Origin: Aliarcobacter sp.
GTDB taxonomy: Bacteria > Campylobacterota > Campylobacteria > Campylobacterales > Arcobacteraceae
DNA length: 64,000 nt
Assembly (NCBI GenBank): GCA_028689025.1
Contig: JAQTXA010000005.1
Span: 100,955-164,954, forward strand
Direction of reading: 5' to 3'
Position numbers and translations under genes: made by a program. Shown piece after piece: positions 1-7,857 of the stretch (position 1 is the stretch's first letter; every line of letters begins with the position of its first letter). The notes below the pieces were generated by a model. The model was given only the letters and a program-made list of their open reading frames with translations, was not told the DNA's origin and made no database searches.

Positions 1-182
1 TCATCATATTTAATATTTAATACTTTTACAATGTCTCTAATATGATTTTCTTTTGGGAATCTTGTACCATTTGACCAATGTATAGCCGTTGCTTTAGTAA
101 CACCTACTAATTCACCTAGCTTTTCTCCTGTAAGTTTTTTATTATCCATTATTCTTCTTAAATTTTTAGCAAAAGTATCCAA
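1..182 (-). CDS. Phage repressor, HTH (XRE/CI-like), partial
   Basis: Reads leftward off the window edge. About 60 residues are visible from a TTG start (complement of 180-182) with an AAGGA Shine-Dalgarno six bases upstream. The visible part is a classic XRE/Cro-CI helix-turn-helix: KLTGEKLGELVGVTKATAIH, then a W-S-N-G-T recognition helix end. It is divergent from the Cro-like gene at 283 and separated from it by a palindrome array, the layout of a CI/Cro switch. It is inferred to keep the outer prophage silent. The C-terminus is not visible, so an S24 domain cannot be judged. An internal ATG twelve codons in is an alternative start but would cut into the first helix. Confidence 0.7.
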   Translation of the reverse strand, partial: MDTFAKNLRRIMDNKKLTGEKLGELVGVTKATAIHWSNGTRFPKENHIRDIVKVLNIKYD

Positions 183-226
183 CCTAAATCCTTTTTAAAT
201 TTATAAATTATTGTAGCTAATCAAAA

Positions 227-266
227 AATACTATTAGTATTCTTTTTATTTATTATTAAGAATACT
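227..266. promoter_or_regulatory. Operator array between divergent repressor genes
   Basis: A 15-bp palindrome AATACT-ATT-AGTATT lies at 227-241, and the nine bases AGTATTCTT at 236-244 recur inverted as AAGAATACT at 258-266. Three AATACT/AGTATT half-sites in 40 bp between a repressor and a Cro-like gene are what an operator looks like. Function is inferred from position and symmetry only. Confidence 0.6.
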
Positions 267-282
267 AAATGTATCATTCTGC

Positions 283-489
283 ATGGAAAGAGAAAAATTA
301 AAACAAATACTTTTAAATTTTTATTCAATAGCTATGATAGATATGATTTTAAGAGGTGCTAGAAAACCATCTTATGAAACTATCTGTGAATTAAATAAAA
401 AATTTGACATACCATTTGATGTATGGCTTGATATTAAATCTTTTATAAATAATACAAAAGATAAAAGTAGTTCAACAACTACACTTTAA
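283..489 (+). CDS. Small Cro-like HTH protein
   Basis: 68 residues. The middle (LRGARKPSYETICELNKKF) fits the second half of an HTH of the Cro/CI type and the tail is Ser/Thr-rich. It is the first rightward gene after the repressor, so it is inferred to be the Cro-like antirepressor or an early regulator of the outer prophage. No strong Shine-Dalgarno is visible before the ATG. The family assignment is weak. Confidence 0.5.
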   Translation: MEREKLKQILLNFYSIAMIDMILRGARKPSYETICELNKKFDIPFDVWLDIKSFINNTKDKSSSTTTL

Positions 490-529
490 ATTAATTTTAT
501 AGGTGCAATTAATATTTGTTTTTTTCATT

Positions 530-560
530 CTAAAATGTTTTTCATTCAAAAATATTTTAG
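530..560. repeat. Inverted repeat upstream of the CII-like gene
   Basis: Arms 530-542 and 548-560 (CTAAAATGTTTTT and AAAAATATTTTAG) pair at 12 of 13 positions around a 5-base spacer. It lies 30 bp before the start of the CII-like gene, so an operator is the simplest reading. There is no T-run typical of a terminator. Confidence 0.4.
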
Positions 561-590
561 AGTGAAAACTCAATTTTTAGGAGTTGTTAG

Positions 591-1088
591 ATGCTAGATA
601 AAATATTTAATACTGACGAAATGCCAAATTATAAAGTTTATGAAATGGCGCATCAAGTGGTATCAGACTATATGGAACTTAAAAGATGCAAAATAGATTT
701 AGTTGCAACTGAACTTGGAACAACTACAGGTGTCCTGTATAGACAATTAAATCCAAAAGATACGCAAATGCCTTTGAGTATTGATAGGATTATTGCAATT
801 ACAAGATTAACTAAAGACAACAGGATAATAGAAGAAATAAACAAAGAATTTGATTTGATTGCTATTCCAAAAGTTTGTGAGAATGCAAATACATCAGATA
901 TTAACCTGCTAGTAGATATTGCAAATATTGAAAATAATGATGTATTTAAAATAATTAAAATGTCTATGGAAAATGGAGTCATAAGCGAAGAAGAACAGCA
1001 GGCTATTTTGAAAGAAATAGATGAAGCACAAAAAGCAAATGCAAGATTAAAAGATATGGTTCTTCATATTGCTATAAAAAATTCATAG
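591..1088 (+). CDS. Phage regulatory protein, CII-like (CP76 family)
   Basis: 165 residues, preceded by GGAG eight bases before the ATG. The N-terminal half resembles the CP76/CII-type phage regulators: a helix-turn-helix around residues 25-55 (LVATELGTTTGVLYRQLNP), a conserved TQMPLSIDRIIAIT stretch and a helical C-terminal half. Members regulate early transcription and replication of P2- and lambda-like phages. It is the second rightward gene of the outer prophage, just before the replication initiator. Assignment is by recognition of the family pattern. Confidence 0.6.
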   Translation: MLDKIFNTDEMPNYKVYEMAHQVVSDYMELKRCKIDLVATELGTTTGVLYRQLNPKDTQMPLSIDRIIAITRLTKDNRIIEEINKEFDLIAIPKVCENANTSDINLLVDIANIENNDVFKIIKMSMENGVISEEEQQAILKEIDEAQKANARLKDMVLHIAIKNS

Positions 1089-1110
1089 AGCTTATTTTAA
1101 ATAAGTTCTA

Positions 1111-1163
1111 TTGAGTTTTTACTCAAAAAATAGGTAAGCGCTCGGTCGAATGTTTGCTTACCT
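1111..1163. repeat. Two small hairpins after the CII-like gene
   Basis: TTGAGT-TTTT-ACTCAA (1111-1126) is followed by an A-run, and AGGTAAGC (1132-1139) pairs with GCTTACCT (1156-1163). Either could terminate or attenuate transcription between the regulator and the replication gene. Neither has the classic G+C stem plus T-run on the plus strand. Confidence 0.4.
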
Positions 1164-1179
1164 ACCCATACTAAAATGT

Positions 1180-1260
1180 AACTCCATAGTGAAGTTAGTT
1201 GTAATTTTAACAGTTCCTTATTTACAACTGGCTTCAACAAACTAATTTCACTATGGAGTT
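1180..1260. repeat. Long inverted repeat before the replication initiator
   Basis: Arms 1180-1200 and 1240-1260 are 21 bases each and complementary at 20 positions; the one exception is a G/T pair that would be G-U in RNA. The core is CTCCATAGTGAA / TTCACTATGGAG. The 39-base interval contains a competing stem (AGTTGTAA 1197-1204 with TTACAACT 1222-1229). It ends 17 bp before the initiator ATG, so it could be an RNA switch or attenuator, a replication structure or a protein-binding site. Confidence 0.6.
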
Positions 1261-1277
1261 GAGAGGAAATTAAACTA

Positions 1278-2147
1278 ATGAGTCTCGAACTTATGAATAA
1301 AACTTGGAAGACTAGTTTTAATGGAAATGATTTATTGATACTTTTAGCATTAGCTGATAATGCAAGTGATGAAGGTTTTTGTTTTCCATCTTGGAAAACT
1401 ATCATGAAAAAAACAAAAGTATCAAAAGCAACATTAAGTTATACATTAAACGCTTTTGAACATTTTGGAATAGTTAAAAGGTCTCATAGAAAAAGGGAAA
1501 ATGGTAGTAATGCTTCAAATGAATATATAGTTAATATCTTAGATATAGATATTAAAGATTTTAAAAATTATAAGCAAAAAATATCATCAAAAAAGAACCA
1601 GAGTTCAGAATCTGAACTACACCCCACAGTTCAGAATCTGAACTACCCTAGTTCAGAATCTGAACTAGACCCTAGTTCAGAATCTGAACTAACTATAGAA
1701 CCATCACTATATGAACCATCAATAGAATCTATTAAAAAAGAAAATAAAGAAAAAGATTTATCACCTTTAATTTTCGAATTAGAAAATATTGAAGAAATAA
1801 ATCAAAGTGAAAAATTAATTTTAAATGGATTTATTGGATATAGAAAAAAAATTAAAAAATCAATAAAAACTACAGGTCCATTAAAAATATTTTTAGATGA
1901 ACTTAGAAAAATAAATATTGCAGGAATAGATATTAAAAACGCAATAGAAATAATGAAAAATAATGAATGGCAAACTATCAAGCTTGACTGGATTCAAAAA
2001 ATATTAAATTTAAATTCATCTTTAGTAGCACCTGGAATAAATAAAACATTTTTTGAAAAAACGGAAGAACAAAAATTCGAGAAACAAAAATCGACTTTAG
2101 CAAATATTGCAAATGTTAGAAAACTTAGAGAGGAAGGATTACTATGA
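1278..2147 (+). CDS. Phage replication initiator, O-like, N-terminal wHTH
   Basis: 289 residues; AGAGGAA lies upstream of the ATG. Residues 1-100 form a helix_turn_helix_36-type winged helix (FCFPSWKTIMKKTKVSKATL, then an AFEHFGIVKRS wing) as in many phage and plasmid Rep proteins. Residues 110-140 are low-complexity because the DNA here holds four copies of a 17-bp palindrome. The rest is charged and helical. Like lambda O, it appears to carry its own origin inside the coding region. The next gene overlaps by 4 bp and may be a partner. Confidence 0.65.
   Translation: MSLELMNKTWKTSFNGNDLLILLALADNASDEGFCFPSWKTIMKKTKVSKATLSYTLNAFEHFGIVKRSHRKRENGSNASNEYIVNILDIDIKDFKNYKQKISSKKNQSSESELHPTVQNLNYPSSESELDPSSESELTIEPSLYEPSIESIKKENKEKDLSPLIFELENIEEINQSEKLILNGFIGYRKKIKKSIKTTGPLKIFLDELRKINIAGIDIKNAIEIMKNNEWQTIKLDWIQKILNLNSSLVAPGINKTFFEKTEEQKFEKQKSTLANIANVRKLREEGLL
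1602..1690. repeat. Four palindromic iterons, candidate replication origin
   Basis: AGTTCAG-AAT-CTGAACT occurs four times without mismatch at 1602-1618, 1628-1644, 1650-1666 and 1674-1690. The start-to-start distances are 26, 22 and 24 bp, so copy 2 is read in a different frame (VQNLN) from copies 1, 3 and 4 (SSESEL). Base identity kept across frames argues for selection on DNA. By analogy with lambda ori inside gene O, this is a probable initiator-binding iteron array. Confidence 0.75.
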
Positions 2148-2728
2148 ATAATAATACACCAAACGCAAGAGATTATTTTGTTGGGTCATTAATGGACCTT
2201 TTAAAAATAGATACTATTAATCCAATAAATATTGGAGTAGTTGAGCAAATGACTAATTCAATACCACAAAAAGAATTTATTAATTTCATTTCATTTATTG
2301 CAAAAAGCAATAATGAATATAAAAAACCTATTGAAATAATCGGAACAGCAGTAAAAGAATTTGAAAAGATAAGAATCGAACAAATTAAAAATACTGGTCT
2401 TGAAGATGAAATGAGAAAGCTAGTTGATAAATGCAGATATATTGCAACATCAGCTTATGACAATAAACCAAAAGGTTTAAATTTTACAGTTTTTGCACTT
2501 CATGCAAATTTTTTAAATTTTCCAAATGCGTTTACTTTGGAAGAACAGGAGATATTATCTAAAGTTGGTGGATGTAAGCGGTGGTTAATTTCTCATGATG
2601 ATAATAGTTTTTTAACAGATCTAATACAAGAAAAAATAAAAAGCTTAATTAATTATCAATCTCTATCAAGTATAAGCTATGAATCACCTTCTATATTTAG
2701 AAAATTACAGATAAAACAAACAGCTTAA
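2144..2728 (+). CDS. Hypothetical protein next to the initiator, possible helicase loader
   Basis: 194 residues, overlapping the initiator stop by 4 bp (ATGA), hence translationally coupled. I do not recognise a family. The chain is mostly helical and charged with no obvious ATP-binding motif. The place directly after an O-like initiator is where lambda P or DnaC-like loaders sit, so a replication accessory role is possible but rests on position only. Confidence 0.45.
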   Translation: MNNNTPNARDYFVGSLMDLLKIDTINPINIGVVEQMTNSIPQKEFINFISFIAKSNNEYKKPIEIIGTAVKEFEKIRIEQIKNTGLEDEMRKLVDKCRYIATSAYDNKPKGLNFTVFALHANFLNFPNAFTLEEQEILSKVGGCKRWLISHDDNSFLTDLIQEKIKSLINYQSLSSISYESPSIFRKLQIKQTA

Positions 2729-2935
2729 ATGGAAATATCTATTGAAATATTAGTTATAAATGGTGCAAAAGCCCATGTAATCTACAAGGTAGAAAATGGA
2801 ATTAAATTCTATTTAACACCAAAACTAAAATTCAATAGACATCTTGGTTCAAGAGGATATATCAGAGAATGGAAAAAAGTGACAAAAATTATTGAGAAAA
2901 TTTTCGCCGGGGAAATAAGTAATGATTGCATCTAA
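2729..2935 (+). CDS. Small hypothetical phage protein
   Basis: 68 residues; its ATG follows the previous stop directly and its end overlaps the integrase start by 14 bp. It is basic and beta-rich (MEISIEILVINGAKAHVIYK). No family recognised. Tight packing with both neighbours supports it as a real gene. Confidence 0.45.
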   Translation: MEISIEILVINGAKAHVIYKVENGIKFYLTPKLKFNRHLGSRGYIREWKKVTKIIEKIFAGEISNDCI

Positions 2936-4007
2936 AAGATATGGTTCAAAAGTTCAATTAAATTATTTACAAAATGGAGATATTTCATATTTTATAACTT
3001 ATAAAACTAATAAAAAAACAGTATTTAAAAAAGTTGGAAAAAAATCAGAAGGCATAAATGAAGCTAAAGCAATAGAGTTAAGAAATCAAATTTTATCAGA
3101 GATTAGACACGGTATAGATTTAAGTCAAAAAAGTATTAAAACTTTAAGCTTTCAGAAATTAGCAGACATTTATTTTTCTAGTAATGATGGACATAATAAA
3201 AGCAATAAAAAATATAAACAACAATACGAACTACATATAAAAGCTTCTTTTGGTGATTTGCCTATTATCAAACTAGAAGATAGTTTAATATATGAATTTC
3301 AATCTTTAAAAATAGCAGAGGGATTAAGTGAAAGCACCACTAATATTTTAGTTAAATTGATTAAAAGAATTATTGGATTTGGAATAAAAAGAGGTGTTTT
3401 AACCTACAGCCCATTTAAAAACATTAAACTTTTTAAAGTTGATAATTCAAGAATTAGATATTTAAATAACAATGAAATAAAAATGCTAAATGATTTAATA
3501 AAAGATGATTTAGTTTTAAAACTTTTTATAAAAATTGCTTTAACAACAGGTGCAAGAGCTGTTAGTGTTTTGAGCCTACAAAAGAAACATTTTAGTTCAG
3601 AAAATAGAAATTTATTAATAACGGACTTTAAAAGAAATAATACTTATTTAGGCTATTTAGATAATGAAACATTTGAATTAATTAAAAATCATACTAACAA
3701 ATTTATGGCAAATCATTTTATTGTTTCTGCTGATGGAAAAAGCTACAAATATCAAACAATATATAAAAAACTAACAAAAATTTTAAAAATATTTAATGAA
3801 CAATTATCAAAAAATGATAGAGCAAATAGAGTTGTAATTCATACATTAAGACATACATTTGCAAGTCATTTAGCAAAAAGTGGAGTATCAATTCAAAAAA
3901 TTCAAAAACTAATGAATCATAAAGATATTAAACAAACTTTGAAATATGCAAAATTAAATCCAGATAGTGGGCAAATTGAAGTAGAAGATTTATACAAGGA
4001 AATATAA
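2922..4007 (+). CDS. int: Tyrosine recombinase (phage integrase)
   Basis: 361 residues. Layout is typical: N-terminal arm-binding region (1-70), core-binding SAM-like domain (75-170), catalytic domain (180-345). Visible catalytic residues are R212 (TTGARAVSVL), H307-x-x-R310 (HTLRHTF), H333 (LMNHKDI) and nucleophile Y342 (LKYAKL). It integrates and excises the outer prophage by site-specific recombination. It is odd that the gene lies between replication and structural genes, pointing rightward, rather than at an end of the prophage. The start overlaps the preceding small gene, and GGGGA provides the ribosome site. Confidence 0.9.
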   Translation: MIASKRYGSKVQLNYLQNGDISYFITYKTNKKTVFKKVGKKSEGINEAKAIELRNQILSEIRHGIDLSQKSIKTLSFQKLADIYFSSNDGHNKSNKKYKQQYELHIKASFGDLPIIKLEDSLIYEFQSLKIAEGLSESTTNILVKLIKRIIGFGIKRGVLTYSPFKNIKLFKVDNSRIRYLNNNEIKMLNDLIKDDLVLKLFIKIALTTGARAVSVLSLQKKHFSSENRNLLITDFKRNNTYLGYLDNETFELIKNHTNKFMANHFIVSADGKSYKYQTIYKKLTKILKIFNEQLSKNDRANRVVIHTLRHTFASHLAKSGVSIQKIQKLMNHKDIKQTLKYAKLNPDSGQIEVEDLYKEI

Positions 4008-4528
4008 TGGATATTAAAATTAAAGGTATTGATGAACTAATAGTAAAGCTGAACCCAAAAGTTGCAAAACAAGCAGTCAATAGAACAATTAATGAACTGG
4101 GTTCGAAAACAAGAACTTTCTTAGTAAAGGAAGTAAGACTCAACTATAACATATCAGCAAAAGATTTAAAGCAATTTATAAAAATAAAGAAATCAAGATA
4201 TGCAGATTTAAGTTATGTGATGGATATTAGAAGTTCTAGTTTTAACGCAAAAAGATTTAATGCAAAGAAATTAAAAGCCAAAGGAAAAATGAGTGTTTTA
4301 ATTAAAAAAACAGATGGTAGAAAGGTTTTTAAAAAAGGAACTTTTGTTGCAAAGAATGGCGCAGTTCTTCAAAGAAAAGGAAATACCCAAGAAATAGAAG
4401 GTGTAAAGACTGTATCAATTCCACAAATGTTTAATGAGAAAACACTACAAAAAGCAGATAAGTTAATAGAAAATGAACATGAAAGAATATTTAAAAACAA
4501 CTTTAATTTTTATATTGGAAAAGAATAA
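4007..4528 (+). CDS. Minor tail protein Z-like (GPZ family)
   Basis: 173 residues, ATG overlapping the integrase stop (TAATG). The N-terminus (MDIKIKGIDELIVKLNPKVA, then RTINELGSKTRT) follows the pattern of the prophage minor tail protein Z family, and the rest is Lys/Arg-rich. In lambda-type phages Z acts at tail completion. Its position before the terminase is unusual for a tail gene. Moderately sure of the family. Confidence 0.6.
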   Translation: MDIKIKGIDELIVKLNPKVAKQAVNRTINELGSKTRTFLVKEVRLNYNISAKDLKQFIKIKKSRYADLSYVMDIRSSSFNAKRFNAKKLKAKGKMSVLIKKTDGRKVFKKGTFVAKNGAVLQRKGNTQEIEGVKTVSIPQMFNEKTLQKADKLIENEHERIFKNNFNFYIGKE

Positions 4529-4532
4529 AAAC

Positions 4533-4889
4533 ATGATAAAAATTATATATAGAAATAGGTTAGAAATGAAGTGTAAATATTATCTTGCTAAAACATTGTC
4601 TATTGCTTTTATAATGGGCATTGCAAAGCTTAGTATTGTATTAGCTATGAAAAGTAACTATAGGGAATATATAAAGGAAAAGAAGATAGAGCTAAAGACT
4701 CGATTTAAAGGTACTCCTGGGAGTTTCAGTCATGAGGGTGCTTGCGAGCGCAAAAAGATTCTATTTATCAGTTTTGAAACTTGGTTATATTTTGTTAGTA
4801 CACTAAAACAACTACTAAGCCTTAGTGCATCGGCTTTATGCTTGGTTATATGTCTTGGTTATATTTTTAAAAAAGTGGTTATAAAATGA
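4533..4889 (+). CDS. Small membrane protein of unknown function
   Basis: 118 residues if started at ATG 4533, or 107 from ATG 4566, which has TAGG seven bases upstream and is more plausible. There is a hydrophobic stretch near the start (TLSIAFIMGIAKLSIVLAM) and another at the end (LSLSASALCLVICLGYIF), so two membrane passes are likely. The middle overlaps a GC-rich pocket (4707-4750) that may be a DNA packaging site, so part of this reading frame may be incidental. It overlaps the small terminase start by 4 bp. No family recognised. Confidence 0.4.
   Translation: MIKIIYRNRLEMKCKYYLAKTLSIAFIMGIAKLSIVLAMKSNYREYIKEKKIELKTRFKGTPGSFSHEGACERKKILFISFETWLYFVSTLKQLLSLSASALCLVICLGYIFKKVVIK
4707..4750. 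other. GC-rich dyad upstream of terminase, candidate cos site
   Basis: About 25 of 44 bases are G or C by hand count, in surroundings that are nearly all AT. It contains the dyad ACTCC-TG-GGAGT (4711-4722) and GCTTGCGAGCGC. It lies about 140 bp before a lambda-type terminase pair, where lambda cos is found. A packaging role is inferred. Confidence 0.35.
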
Positions 4890-5524
4890 GTAAAAAGTAT
4901 TTATCTCAAAGTGAATTAGCTGCTTTTTGTGGAGTAACACAGCCTTATATTTCAAAGCTTAAAAATAAAGGTTTATTTGATGATATTCTTGAAGATGGAA
5001 AATTCCCAAGAACAAAATCAACAGAACTTGCAAGGGTAATTGAAGATAATAAAGATGAAACAAGAGAACCCCAAAGGCAAGCTAATCTAAATAAAAAAAA
5101 TGGAAACAATATTTCGCCGGCGAAAAAAGATAATCAACCAACAGAACCTTTAAAAAATAATTTTGGAATGTTTGATGTTTCATATATGGGTGGTGATGCT
5201 CAAATAGAATTAGTTGCATTGATTGAAACAGGAAAATCAGCAGTTCAAAAAATACAGATTAAAGATGCATTTATAGAATCCAAAAAAAAAGAAATTGAAT
5301 TTAAAAAAGAACTTGGAGTTTTGATTGAATTAGAACAAGCGCAGGCAGTAATGGAATTGGTTGCTTCTAATATGAAGACAAAAATGTATAACGCCGCACA
5401 TAGTTTTAAATCTAAATATTCAAAAACAACCAAAGAGCAAATAGAATTTTTATATTCATTAATTGATGAAGCTTTTAATGAATTTAATAAATATGGACTT
5501 GATGATATTGAGGTTGATGAATGA
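4886..5524 (+). CDS. Terminase small subunit (Nu1/DUF1441-like)
   Basis: 212 residues. Residues 4-35 form a Nu1-type DNA-binding winged helix (YLSQSELAAFCGVTQPYISK), then a flexible linker, then a long helical domain (110-212) expected to oligomerise and meet the large subunit. It binds the packaging site and recruits the motor. It overlaps the large terminase by 4 bp. The linker codes for ISPAKKD across a CGCCGGCG motif that recurs in this prophage. Confidence 0.75.
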   Translation: MSKKYLSQSELAAFCGVTQPYISKLKNKGLFDDILEDGKFPRTKSTELARVIEDNKDETREPQRQANLNKKNGNNISPAKKDNQPTEPLKNNFGMFDVSYMGGDAQIELVALIETGKSAVQKIQIKDAFIESKKKEIEFKKELGVLIELEQAQAVMELVASNMKTKMYNAAHSFKSKYSKTTKEQIEFLYSLIDEAFNEFNKYGLDDIEVDE

Positions 5525-7374
5525 GTTGTAATGAGAAACTAACGGAACAACAATATAAATTACTCCAATATGCCCAGGCTTTATTAAAGCCAAAACCTAG
5601 GCTTAGTGGAGCAGATTGGGCAGACAAATATTTTCACTTATCTCCTGAAAGTAGTGCAAGTCCAGGTAAGTGGAAAACATTACCATACCAAATAGAACCA
5701 ATAAATTGTATGACTGATGAAATAACAGAACAGGTAACTTGGTTTAAATCTGCAAGGGTAGGTTATACAAAATGCATAAATGTAGCTGTTGGTTATCATA
5801 TACATCAAAATCCCGCATCAATACTATTAGCACAACCAACAGACGGTGAAGCATTAGGATATGCAGAAGATGAAATAGAACCAATGATAAGAGATAATGA
5901 TGTTATCTCTGAACTAATAGGTAAAACAACTAAAAAAGGAAAAAACAAAAAAGAAAAAACTGCTAAAAAAATGTATCCAGGTGGAATACTAGAATTAGTT
6001 GGAGCGCATTCACCTAAAAACTTTAGAAGAAGAACAGTTAGAGTATTTATAGGTGATGAAATTGACGGATGGGAGCAACAAGCAGGGCAAGAAGGTGACC
6101 AAATTTCTTTAGGTAAAAAAAGAACTAATGATTTTTGGAATAGAAAAATTATTCTTGGTTCTTCCCCAGGTGTAAAAGAATTATCTAAAATTGAACCAGA
6201 ATTTTATAAAGGTGATCAAAGATATTTTTATTTACCTTGCCCTTTTTGTGGACACAAACATAAACTAGAATTTAGCAATATGGATATGCCTAGAGATGAA
6301 CATGACCAAATAATAGAGGAAGAAGTTGGATTCTTTTGTCCGGATTGTGGCTCTAAATATACCGAAGATTACAAAGTGGAAATGATAGAAAAAGGAGAGT
6401 GGATTGCCCAAAAACCTTTTAGAGGACATGCTAGTTTTCATATATGGGCTGCGTATTCATACAATGCAAACTCATCATGGGCTGCAATAGCAAAAGAATG
6501 GTTTGAAGCGCAAGGAAATATATTAAAACTAAAAGCATTCACCATGTTAGTTCTAGGTGAAACATGGGAAAGTGAACAAGGTGAAAAGATAGAAGATGAT
6601 GAACTGTTACAAAGGAGAGAAGATTATACTGCCATACCAAATGAAGCCCTGGTATTAACTTGTAGTGTAGATACGCAAGATAATAGACTTGAAGGAGAAG
6701 TTAAAGCATGGGGTATTGACAATGAAAACTGGGGAATATTTCCTTTTAGAATAGAGGGGATTCCTAGTCAAAAAGAAGTTTGGGAAGACTTAGACAATAT
6801 TTTGAATGATACATATAAAAGATTAGATGGAACAGAATTAAGAATTAGCTGTACTTGTATTGATAGTGGGGGACACTTTACAGATGAAGTGTATAAGTTT
6901 TGTAAAAAAAGAGAAATTAAAAGAGTTTTTGCAATAAAAGGTGCGAATACTCCTGGAAAACCAATTGTTTCAAGACCTTCAACCTCCAATAAATATAAAG
7001 CAAAACTTTTTACTATAGGAACAGATACAGCAAAAGAATTAATATTTGCAAGACTTAGGCTAGATTCTTTTGGTGAAGGGTATATGCATTTTAATAAAAA
7101 ATATAATGAAGAATATTTTAAACAATTAACAGCCGAAAAAGTTATAAATACTTATAAAAATGGAAGACATGTAAGGGTTTGGAAAAAAACCAGGGCAAGA
7201 AATGAAGCATTGGATATAACGGTTTATGGTTTAGCTGCGCTAAGTATATTAAACCCTAACTATAAAAAAATAAAAGAAAACTTTAGTTTAATAAAAAAAG
7301 AAAAACAAGAACAAAAAATACAAAAAAATAAATCTACAACAAAAAAAGGAGGTTGGGTTAATGGATGGAAATAA
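5521..7374 (+). CDS. Terminase large subunit, GpA family
   Basis: 617 residues, usual for lambda gpA-type terminases. The ATPase domain has a Walker A-like segment FKSARVGYTK (75-84) and Walker B VRVFIGDEID (173-182). A zinc-ribbon-like pair CPFCG...CPDCG lies near 240-280. The C-terminal half is the nuclease domain with acidic residues around VLTCSVDTQDNRLEGEV and CIDSGGHFTDEV. It cuts and translocates DNA into the prohead. GpA-type motors usually cut at cos, which bears on the GC-rich pocket upstream. Confidence 0.9.
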   Translation: MSCNEKLTEQQYKLLQYAQALLKPKPRLSGADWADKYFHLSPESSASPGKWKTLPYQIEPINCMTDEITEQVTWFKSARVGYTKCINVAVGYHIHQNPASILLAQPTDGEALGYAEDEIEPMIRDNDVISELIGKTTKKGKNKKEKTAKKMYPGGILELVGAHSPKNFRRRTVRVFIGDEIDGWEQQAGQEGDQISLGKKRTNDFWNRKIILGSSPGVKELSKIEPEFYKGDQRYFYLPCPFCGHKHKLEFSNMDMPRDEHDQIIEEEVGFFCPDCGSKYTEDYKVEMIEKGEWIAQKPFRGHASFHIWAAYSYNANSSWAAIAKEWFEAQGNILKLKAFTMLVLGETWESEQGEKIEDDELLQRREDYTAIPNEALVLTCSVDTQDNRLEGEVKAWGIDNENWGIFPFRIEGIPSQKEVWEDLDNILNDTYKRLDGTELRISCTCIDSGGHFTDEVYKFCKKREIKRVFAIKGANTPGKPIVSRPSTSNKYKAKLFTIGTDTAKELIFARLRLDSFGEGYMHFNKKYNEEYFKQLTAEKVINTYKNGRHVRVWKKTRARNEALDITVYGLAALSILNPNYKKIKENFSLIKKEKQEQKIQKNKSTTKKGGWVNGWK

Positions 7375-7558
7375 AAAAAATGTAGGGCGACCAAAAACAA
7401 CAGACCCAAAAATAAAGCTAGATAATGTAAGGCTTAAAACATCAACAATATTAGATATTCAAGCAGTTGCAGAAAAATTAAAAGTTTCACCAAGCTCTTT
7501 AGTACAAACATTATTGGAAACAGAAATGCAAAAATATAAAAAAATATTAAATTTATAA
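7361..7558 (+). CDS. Small ribbon-helix-helix-like protein
   Basis: 65 residues with a perfect AGGAGG ahead of the ATG, overlapping the terminase end by 14 bp. The chain NVRLKTSTILDIQAVAEKLK followed by VSPSSLVQTLLETEM looks like an Arc/MetJ-type ribbon-helix-helix: one strand and two helices. It may regulate late genes or act in packaging. No direct proof of role. Confidence 0.5.
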   Translation: MDGNKKNVGRPKTTDPKIKLDNVRLKTSTILDIQAVAEKLKVSPSSLVQTLLETEMQKYKKILNL

Positions 7559-7629
7559 TTTTTGTCCCCTTTTTAAATACCCATACTTTTTGAAATAATG
7601 CCATTAATAAAATATAAAAAGGCATTATT

Positions 7630-7857
7630 TTGACTGATGTAGAAAAAATAGCACTTTACGAAGAAAGACTAGAAAAAATAGATTCTTTATTATCTGGAAT
7701 TTCAGATAACAATATTGAACAATATACTATTAATGGACGAGAATTAAAAAAATACTCAATTCCAGATTTAATTCAACTTTCTAAACATTTTCAAAATAAA
7801 TTAACTTCTTTAAAAAATAAAAATAAATCTAGAAAAATATTGACTAGGTTTATATAA
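7630..7857 (+). CDS. Head-tail joining protein, gpW-like
   Basis: 75 residues from a TTG start. An N-terminal helix is followed by a short hairpin (QYTINGRELKKYSI) and a second helix, the pattern of lambda gpW-type connectors. It lies between the terminase and portal genes exactly as lambda W does. Stop and portal start overlap by one base. It would seal the portal after packaging. Confidence 0.6.
   Translation: MTDVEKIALYEERLEKIDSLLSGISDNNIEQYTINGRELKKYSIPDLIQLSKHFQNKLTSLKNKNKSRKILTRFI

Noticed and set aside
1602-1690. Repeat cluster resembling a CRISPR array
   Set aside because: Repeats are 17-bp perfect palindromes with 5-9 bp between them, inside a coding gene; no cas genes.
4473-4532. 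Upstream extension of the small membrane protein
   Set aside because: It lies inside the Z-like gene with no ribosome site; starts at 4533 or 4566 are better.
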